NCBI GenBank assembly: GCA_937906765.1
Contig: CALCUV010000199.1
Location: 1-5,100 of the forward strand
Source: an uncultured Prevotella sp.
GTDB lineage: Bacteria; Bacteroidota; Bacteroidia; Bacteroidales; Bacteroidaceae
Direction of reading: 5' to 3'
Length of the DNA stretch: 5,100 nt
Shown here: in pieces, positions 1-3,806 of the stretch
Layout of the letters: each line of letters opens with the position of its first letter
How positions within the stretch are numbered: position 1 is the first letter of the stretch
Translations under genes and position numbers: made by a program
The notes under the pieces: generated by a model
Seen by the model: the letters and a program-made list of their open reading frames with translations, nothing else
Databases searched by the model: none
What the model was told of the DNA's origin: nothing

Positions 1-2017
1 CTCTGTGGTCCAAAACTACCTTTGAAGCCGTTGCAAGTTCGGGAGTGGTAATAGGAGATATCGTAGAACCGGGGTGCAATCCGAAAAGGTGGTTCACATG
101 TCGGTGTTGGTCGTTAGGATCGTCAATATCCGTGCTCCATTCTAAGATTTGGCCATAACGACCTACCTTATAAGGCACCATAGCTTCGAGCATGCCTTCC
201 CAAATTGCCACCTTGTCGGCATCAATGCCCAAGATGTTTGCGGCAGCAATGGCTTGGATGAGGTTTTCACGGATGACGGCGTGCGTGAAAGTAGTACCCT
301 CGTCAATAGGTCCGTGTTCGGGCGAAGTGGAAGGTGCAGCAGTCATTGTTCCATCAGGTTTCAACCACAAATAATCCTCAGAGAAGAGTGCGCATCCCTT
401 AATCAAGGGGTAGGCAGTCTTACGCAGGAACTCTTCATCGCGAGTAAAGTCGTAATATTCCCAAAGGTGGGTCGCCAACCAGGCAGCTGCTACGGGATTA
501 TAGTTCCAACTCATATCCTGACTCTCAAGTGGCGCCGTGAAACCGAAGATGTTTCCGGAAATACCGGCAGCCCATCCGCGCGCTCCCCAATATGCTTTTG
601 CGGTAATCTTACCGGGTTCTTCAAGGGTGCGGATAAAGTCGGTCAAAGGCTCAGCGCATTCCGCGAGATTCGTGGTAAGCGCGGGCCAATAATTCATTTG
701 GGGGTTGATGTTATTGTGATAATCCACACGCCAAGGACCATCCACATTGTTATGCCAGATGCCCTGAAGATTGGCTGGGAGATTGCCGGGACGAGAAGAA
801 GAAATAAGGAGGTAACGTCCGAAATGGTAGTACAATTCTTCGAGTCCTGCATCCTTTGCTCCCTGACGGTAAGCGGCAAGTCGCTTATTCGTGGGAAGAT
901 CTGAGGTTTCGCCCTTCAAGGTAAAGTTTACGCGATTATAGAGTGAGGTGTAATCCTTCACATGTCGGTCAAGAAGCTTGGCATAATCCATCTTCGCCGC
1001 CTTCTTCATCCACTTAGCAGTAGTCTTTAAGGGTTCCACACCCACGTATGCCTTCGGGTCGGAATAGTCGGGCTTGAAGTTGATTTTATAATCCGTGTCG
1101 GCAGTCAAGAGGAAGACAACGGCGTCAGCACCTTCCACCTTCAACTTACCGTCCGTAACCTTCACGCTTCCGCCTTCCACCTTTGCCTGAATGCGTACGG
1201 CATATTCCATGCCGTTATTATCCAAGCGACCGCTGAAAAGGATGCCAGCGTCACCATCTGCGGTTATGGTACCCTCAGAACAGGGATTGTACGTATAACC
1301 TAAGAGCAAGTTTTGCATACCTGCCTTATCGGCAGAAAAACGTACGGCCAAGACATTTTCAGGAAACGAAATGAAACTCTCACGACGGTAATTCACACCC
1401 TCATATTCGTAAGAAACGGTAGCAACAGCACGATCGATGTTCAACTCTCGGCGATAGTTTTTCACCTTTGAGGCATCAGCGCCCGTAGTTGTTTCAATCA
1501 AGAGTTCACCCAAGGTTGTGAACGAACCAAATCGGAATTCGGGTTCGCGCCATGCCTCATAAGGAACGGGGGAATTGAAATTCTGCGCCGTGAGTCGGGC
1601 TGCCTTTTGCTGATTTCCGTCAAGGAAGGCCTGACGTATCGTATCGAGCAGATGGGCAGACTGTTTGTTGACATTCCAATAATGTGCTGCGCCCTTAGCT
1701 GTGCCAGGACCGCCACGCCAAAGCGTTTTCTCATTCAAGGTAATGCGTTCCGTCGCCACAGAACCGAGAATGTTGGCACCAATCGAACCATTACCGATAG
1801 GCAGTGAGCGATACTCCCACTCACGGTCCGGATTCCAGTTGCCATCTCCCGCTGCAATGGGTTTTTCTCCGTTCTTGTACTTGTCGGGATTCGCAGAATA
1901 CCAAATTTCTTTACCCTTGAGCGACGTAGGTTCGTCAAACCAAACGACATGTTGCGCCCACGCCGAGGCAAGTCCCATAAAGGCAAGCGCAGCAACGAGT
2001 AAACTCCTTCTTTTCAT
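1..2017 (-). CDS. GH95 family alpha-L-fucosidase-type glycoside hydrolase, secreted, C-terminus cut by window edge
   Basis: Predicted periplasmic exo-glycosidase that removes terminal L-fucose (or L-galactose) from glycans. The frame is open for 672 codons from the ATG at 2017 and leaves the window without a stop, so roughly the last 100-150 residues are missing. Residues 1-21 form a signal peptide (basic MKRR, hydrophobic core, SAWA before Gln22; no lipobox Cys). GH95 landmarks in order: LPIGNGSIGA (~72-81), LNEKTLWRGGPG (94-105), RELNIDRAVATV (~190-201), LPANLQGIWHNN (413-424), YHNNINPQMNYWPA (433-446), APSTSPEHGP (561-570) and DQHRHVNHLFGLHPG (636-650). By comparison with Bifidobacterium AfcA, Asn436/Asn438 match the catalytic Asn pair and Glu567 the general acid. 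The partner Asp is expected in the FQxDGNFG region beyond the edge. His434, just before the Asn pair, may favour fucose over L-galactose; this rests on memory of the family. No frameshift is visible. Family assignment is strong; substrate is inferred. Confidence 0.95.
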   Translation of the reverse strand, partial: MKRRSLLVAALAFMGLASAWAQHVVWFDEPTSLKGKEIWYSANPDKYKNGEKPIAAGDGNWNPDREWEYRSLPIGNGSIGANILGSVATERITLNEKTLWRGGPGTAKGAAHYWNVNKQSAHLLDTIRQAFLDGNQQKAARLTAQNFNSPVPYEAWREPEFRFGSFTTLGELLIETTTGADASKVKNYRRELNIDRAVATVSYEYEGVNYRRESFISFPENVLAVRFSADKAGMQNLLLGYTYNPCSEGTITADGDAGILFSGRLDNNGMEYAVRIQAKVEGGSVKVTDGKLKVEGADAVVFLLTADTDYKINFKPDYSDPKAYVGVEPLKTTAKWMKKAAKMDYAKLLDRHVKDYTSLYNRVNFTLKGETSDLPTNKRLAAYRQGAKDAGLEELYYHFGRYLLISSSRPGNLPANLQGIWHNNVDGPWRVDYHNNINPQMNYWPALTTNLAECAEPLTDFIRTLEEPGKITAKAYWGARGWAAGISGNIFGFTAPLESQDMSWNYNPVAAAWLATHLWEYYDFTRDEEFLRKTAYPLIKGCALFSEDYLWLKPDGTMTAAPSTSPEHGPIDEGTTFTHAVIRENLIQAIAAANILGIDADKVAIWEGMLEAMVPYKVGRYGQILEWSTDIDDPNDQHRHVNHLFGLHPGSTISPITTPELATASKVVLDHR

Positions 2018-2050
2018 AGGTATGTAAATTTAATGTGAGTACTTTCCTTG

Positions 2051-2058
2051 CAAATGTA
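2051..2058 (-). promoter_or_regulatory. Bacteroidota -7 promoter element for the GH95 gene
   Basis: Read on the minus strand, the bases are TACATTTG, a perfect match to the TAnnTTTG element of the Bacteroidota primary sigma factor. It ends 33 bases before the ATG at 2017, giving a short leader of about 25-30 nt. No TTTG-like -33 element is found about 19 bases upstream (that segment reads CCCCT/TCTACC), so the promoter may be weak or depend on an activator, as is common for glycan-use genes. The leader is A/T-rich and lacks a Shine-Dalgarno sequence. Confidence 0.6.
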
Positions 2059-2109
2059 AGCAATATCTGCATTTTTTAGGGGTAGAATCCGAAAAAAGTT
2101 TAATTTTGT

Positions 2110-2140
2110 TTTGTCGGAATTACAAGTTCCAGTATATTTG
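2110..2140 (+). promoter_or_regulatory. Strong Bacteroidota -33/-7 promoter for the HU gene
   Basis: TTTG at 2110-2113 is followed by a 19-base spacer and TATATTTG at 2133-2140. This matches both halves of the TTTG / TAnnTTTG consensus with standard spacing. Transcription would start near 2146, leaving a leader of about 75-80 nt before the ATG at 2225. A full consensus promoter suits an abundant nucleoid protein. It is back to back with the GH95 promoter; the two -7 boxes lie about 75 bases apart. Confidence 0.8.
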
Positions 2141-2152
2141 CTCGTGAAAAAT

Positions 2153-2182
2153 GGTCAGAAGTGCCAACAACCCTTCTGGTTT
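2153..2182 (+). promoter_or_regulatory. Hairpin in the HU mRNA leader
   Basis: CAGAAG (2156-2161) pairs with CTTCTG (2173-2178) around an 11-base loop. G-U pairs on the outer side (2153-2155 with 2179-2181) can lengthen the stem to nine pairs. The hairpin begins about 10 nt after the predicted transcription start and about 45 nt before the start codon, so it does not cover the ribosome entry site. It may stabilise the 5' end of the message or take part in regulation. The short stem could be chance; no known riboswitch family is recognised. Confidence 0.35.
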
Positions 2183-2224
2183 TCAAGATTTAGGAATTTA
2201 TTAACCCTTAACACATAAATTTAT

Positions 2225-2497
2225 ATGAATAAGACAGAACTCGTAAATGCTATTGCACAGGGTGCAGGTTTGACTAAGGCAGATTCTAAGAAGGCTCTTG
2301 ACGCTGCTCTCGAAGCTATTGCTGGTGCTTTGAAGAATAAGGAAGCTGTTGCGCTTCTCGGTTTCGGTACTTTCTCAGTTAACGAACGCCCTGCTCGTGA
2401 AGGTATCAACCCTGCAACTAAGGAAAAGATTGCTATCCCTGCTAAGAACGTGATTAAGTTTAAGGCTGGTAGCGAATTGGCAAACTCTGTAAACTAA
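2225..2497 (+). CDS. hup: HU-family nucleoid DNA-binding protein
   Basis: Small histone-like protein that binds and bends DNA without strong sequence preference as a dimer in the nucleoid, with roles in compaction, replication, repair and recombination. The 90-residue length is exactly that of classic HU. It starts with the helical body (MNKTELVNAIA and GLTKADSKKALDAAL), then the GFGTF turn (46-50), the RPAR arginine pair (Arg55, Arg58) and the arm tip with the conserved DNA-intercalating Pro63 in GINPAT. Lys-rich strands and a closing helix (80-89) follow. Codon use is strongly biased to GCT, AAG, GAA, CGT and GGT, unlike its neighbours, which fits high expression. The ATG follows an A/T-rich leader (ACATAAATTTAT) with no Shine-Dalgarno, normal for Bacteroidota. 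It is monocistronic, with a consensus promoter upstream and terminators downstream. The symbol is generic: genomes of this group often hold several HU paralogues and the sequence does not say which this is. Confidence 0.96.
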   Translation: MNKTELVNAIAQGAGLTKADSKKALDAALEAIAGALKNKEAVALLGFGTFSVNERPAREGINPATKEKIAIPAKNVIKFKAGSELANSVN

Positions 2498-2504
2498 TTG
2501 TTTA

Positions 2505-2518
2505 TTGCCGAGAGGCAA
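2505..2518 (+). other. GNRA-tetraloop hairpin just after the HU stop codon
   Basis: TTGCC (2505-2509), loop GAGA, GGCAA (2514-2518): a perfect five-pair stem capped by a GNRA-type tetraloop, eight bases past the stop codon. It is not followed by a T-run, so it is unlikely to terminate alone. Its 14-base core recurs exactly 20 bases later. It could protect the message from 3' exonucleases. Confidence 0.6.
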
Positions 2519-2520
2519 CA

Positions 2521-2547
2521 TGCTTTGCCGTGAGGCAAGGCTGTTTT
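2521..2547 (+). terminator. GNRA-capped hairpin with short T-run, possible first HU terminator
   Basis: GCTTTGCC (2522-2529) pairs with GGCAAGGC (2534-2541) around loop GTGA. This gives an eight-pair stem with one G-U pair and a GNRA-type loop. The tail TGTTTTC follows at 2542-2548. The stem is GC-rich enough for an intrinsic terminator, but the T-run is short and interrupted by G, so partial read-through to the stronger terminator at 2566-2599 is likely. Confidence 0.5.
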
Positions 2548-2550
2548 CAT

Positions 2551-2562
2551 TGATTATAATCA
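2551..2562. other. Perfect 12-bp palindrome TGATTATAATCA
   Basis: TGATTATAATCA equals its own reverse complement and lies between the two HU terminator hairpins. With no loop it cannot form a useful RNA hairpin; at DNA level it has the shape of a dimeric-protein binding site. No TAnnTTTG promoter lies next to it, so an operator role is unsupported. A chance A/T-rich palindrome is the simplest explanation. Confidence 0.3.
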
Positions 2563-2565
2563 GAC

Positions 2566-2599
2566 AGGTTGTGGTTTCTCTCTCGCCACAACCTTTTTT
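2566..2599 (+). terminator. Rho-independent terminator of the HU gene
   Basis: AGGTTGTGG (2566-2574) pairs perfectly with CCACAACCT (2586-2594) around an 11-base pyrimidine-rich loop. Six T bases follow (2594-2599), the first of which closes the stem. This is a textbook intrinsic terminator in the HU direction, about 70 bases after the stop codon. Read on the other strand it has no T-run, so it does not serve the minus-strand membrane protein gene. Confidence 0.85.
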
Positions 2600-2613
2600 G
2601 TGTCTGCACAAAC

Positions 2614-2661
2614 CGAGGGGCGAAGTCCCCACTCCGTTTCGATTCATTGCCCATCCCCTCG
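2614..2661 (+). other. GC-rich segment with two mutually exclusive stem-loops
   Basis: GGGG (2617-2620) can pair with CCCC (2627-2630) across CGAAGT. The longer CGAGGGG (2614-2620) can instead pair perfectly with CCCCTCG (2655-2661). The two pairings share the G-tract and exclude each other. The segment lies between two terminators with no credible reading frame or TAnnTTTG promoter of its own. It could be part of a small RNA or 3' UTR, or it may have no function. No known RNA family is recognised. Confidence 0.3.
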
Positions 2662-2678
2662 CCCGAACCAGGCATAAG

Positions 2679-2727
2679 AAGAGCGCGCAGGTCGTTCCCA
2701 ATAAGGAATAACCTACGCGCTCTTTTT
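2679..2727 (+). terminator. Long terminator hairpin between convergent genes, possibly bidirectional
   Basis: AAGAGCGCG-C-AGGT (2679-2692) pairs with ACCT-A-CGCGCTCTT (2711-2724), with a single C/A mismatch. An inner helix continues the stem (GTTCC 2694-2698 with GGAAT 2705-2709). Five T bases (2723-2727) follow on the plus strand. On the minus strand the stem is followed by TTCTTATG, a weaker tail. It also lies about 60 bases after the stop of the minus-strand membrane protein gene, which has no other terminator candidate. A shared back-to-back terminator for HU read-through and that gene is the likely role. Confidence 0.75.
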
Positions 2728-2783
2728 GCTATTCTTAAAAGTGAGTTCCACAAGAGGTTCACGTTCGTGAGCAACTGCCACGC

Positions 2784-3482
2784 TTATTCACGAAAGACTG
2801 TTTTTTCTTCAATCACGAACGTTTCTTCATAATCATCTTGAGACGCACCATCTTCAAAGTCCTGACCACTCAGGCGCTTGTAAATCACCACCAGCATGAC
2901 ATAAGTAAATGCCATTGCGGGGTACATACCAATGCAACACAAGATTACCCCAATAATTATCAACACAAAAGCAACAACCCCAAATCCTAAGAGCATCAAC
3001 ACGTTTCCTTCAGTAGCTTTCCAACTACGTTCGATAGCTTCACCAATGCCCATTTCAGGATTATCTACAATATAGAGGGGCGCTAAGATAAGGCGGGGAC
3101 CAATGAAGAAACCTGGGATGATGCAGAGCATGAAAGCAACAACAGTTAAAATTTGCGTAATGAAATTCGTCACAAAATAACGAAGCACATACGACACAGT
3201 CATGGGTTCACGCACATTCTTTGCATGATAAAATATCTCTTGGAAGATATACAACATAAAGCATGCCTGCGGAATGGTCAGGATTAACGACCAGAAAAAA
3301 GAGAAGACTTGTGCTTCTTCAGGCGCAGGTCTTCCGTGCCACAAGAGGAAGGAAGGCAACTGTTCAAGAAACGCAAAGACGATTGTCATTGCAAAACACA
3401 ACAAACTGAGTTTCACCCAATCCTTCATGAACAGTTCTTTCGTTTCGTCAATAACGGAAGTAAAATCTAATTCGTATTTCAT
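2784..3482 (-). CDS. Multi-pass inner-membrane protein, function unassigned (resembles DUF975/YciC-type membrane proteins)
   Basis: A 232-residue hydrophobic protein with a cytosolic-looking N-terminus (MKYELDFTSVIDETKELF) and four to six membrane segments, at about 22-42, 58-82, 103-128 and a long stretch over 160-202 that probably holds two passes. There is no signal peptide. The central pattern IIPGFFIGPRLILAPLY (121-137), then D140, then GEAIERSWKATEGN (147-160), resembles the conserved P-G-x(n)-R-x(n)-A...D...EA..S...T.GN signature of the DUF975/YciC/glycerophosphodiester-phosphodiesterase-membrane-domain group. Members of that group are poorly characterised. The tail (203-232) is charged and acidic (DFEDG, DDYEE) and probably cytosolic. 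The ATG at 3482 is kept because the -7 box lies at the expected distance. It is transcribed alone, convergent to HU and downstream of a helicase with its own terminator. I do not assign a substrate or reaction. Confidence 0.88.
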   Translation of the reverse strand: MKYELDFTSVIDETKELFMKDWVKLSLLCFAMTIVFAFLEQLPSFLLWHGRPAPEEAQVFSFFWSLILTIPQACFMLYIFQEIFYHAKNVREPMTVSYVLRYFVTNFITQILTVVAFMLCIIPGFFIGPRLILAPLYIVDNPEMGIGEAIERSWKATEGNVLMLLGFGVVAFVLIIIGVILCCIGMYPAMAFTYVMLVVIYKRLSGQDFEDGASQDDYEETFVIEEKTVFRE

Positions 3483-3517
3483 AACCGATGTCTTTTAAAA
3501 AAATGTAACTTACCCCG

Positions 3518-3525
3518 CAAAGGTA
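3518..3525 (-). promoter_or_regulatory. Bacteroidota -7 promoter element for the membrane protein gene
   Basis: On the minus strand the bases read TACCTTTG, a perfect TAnnTTTG match, ending 35 bases before the ATG at 3482. The predicted leader is about 28 nt and A/T-rich, with no Shine-Dalgarno. No TTTG is found about 19 bases upstream, so as with the GH95 gene the -33 element is degenerate. The near-equal spacing to the start codon in both genes supports the call. Confidence 0.6.
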
Positions 3526-3670
3526 ACACAATATTCTAACCCACCTGCACATTCCACAAAAAACTTTCTTCAAGCGTCAAAAAAATTACCCCTGTTTGAG
3601 GCGGTCGGGGGAATAAAACCGTCTTTAAAAACCGCCTATCAGTTGGACGTAAAAATATATCTGACTTCAC
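3526..3670. other. Non-coding stretch upstream of the membrane protein gene, with a GGCGGT/ACCGCC inverted repeat
   Basis: No reading frame with coding character is seen in the 324 bases between the membrane protein gene and the helicase. GGCGGT (3600-3605) can pair with ACCGCC (3631-3636), or with one G-U pair to ACCGTC (3618-3623). On the minus strand this appears as two closely spaced GGCGGTTTT / GACGGTTTT motifs, 75-110 bases upstream of the -7 box. That position could suit an activator-binding site, but nothing identifies one. Confidence 0.3.
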
Positions 3671-3737
3671 AAAAACAAAGAGTAACAGAATCGTTCCTAA
3701 GTCTCAAAGAAAATCGATTCTGTTACTCTTTGTTTTC
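3671..3737 (-). terminator. Perfect 22-bp inverted repeat, probable helicase terminator
   Basis: Bases 3672-3693 are the exact reverse complement of 3715-3736, with a 21-base loop. On the minus strand the distal arm ends ..CTCTTTGTTTT followed by one more T, giving a U-rich tail that is itself part of the stem. It starts 70 bases after the helicase stop codon, as expected for an intrinsic terminator. The same A/T-rich ends make it able to act on the plus strand as well, though no plus-strand gene is present to its left. The arms carry no transposase or target-site duplication, so an IS end is not indicated. Confidence 0.75.
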
Positions 3738-3806
3738 CATCTTATTCTCTACATCGCAACCACCTGATTTCCTGAATGTTTAGAAAATCACTCAGTTGCC
3801 ACATAC

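Noticed and set aside
149..904. 251-codon open frame on the plus strand
   Set aside because: It lies wholly antisense to the GH95 gene, whose frame is supported by many conserved motifs. The plus-strand translation has no recognisable domain and no promoter.
1498..2027. Several 60-110 codon frames on both strands within the start of the GH95 gene
   Set aside because: All are out of frame with or antisense to the verified GH95 frame, and none has domain-like sequence.
2505..2541. Tandem hairpins as a miniature CRISPR-like array
   Set aside because: There are only two copies with a 20-base period and no spacers of the needed length. There are no cas genes, and the units are simple self-complementary hairpins.
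2551..2562. TATAAT inside the palindrome read as a sigma70 -10 box
   Set aside because: The organism appears to use TAnnTTTG promoters, and no matching upstream element is present.
2375..2832. Overlapping small frames (68-108 codons) on both strands after HU
   Set aside because: They run through terminator hairpins and mirror one another. Their sequences are low in coding character, and some use TTG starts inside the hairpins.
3671..3737. Inverted repeat as the terminal repeats of an insertion sequence or MITE
   Set aside because: Only 21 bases separate the arms, there is no flanking target duplication, and the position after the helicase stop fits a terminator better.
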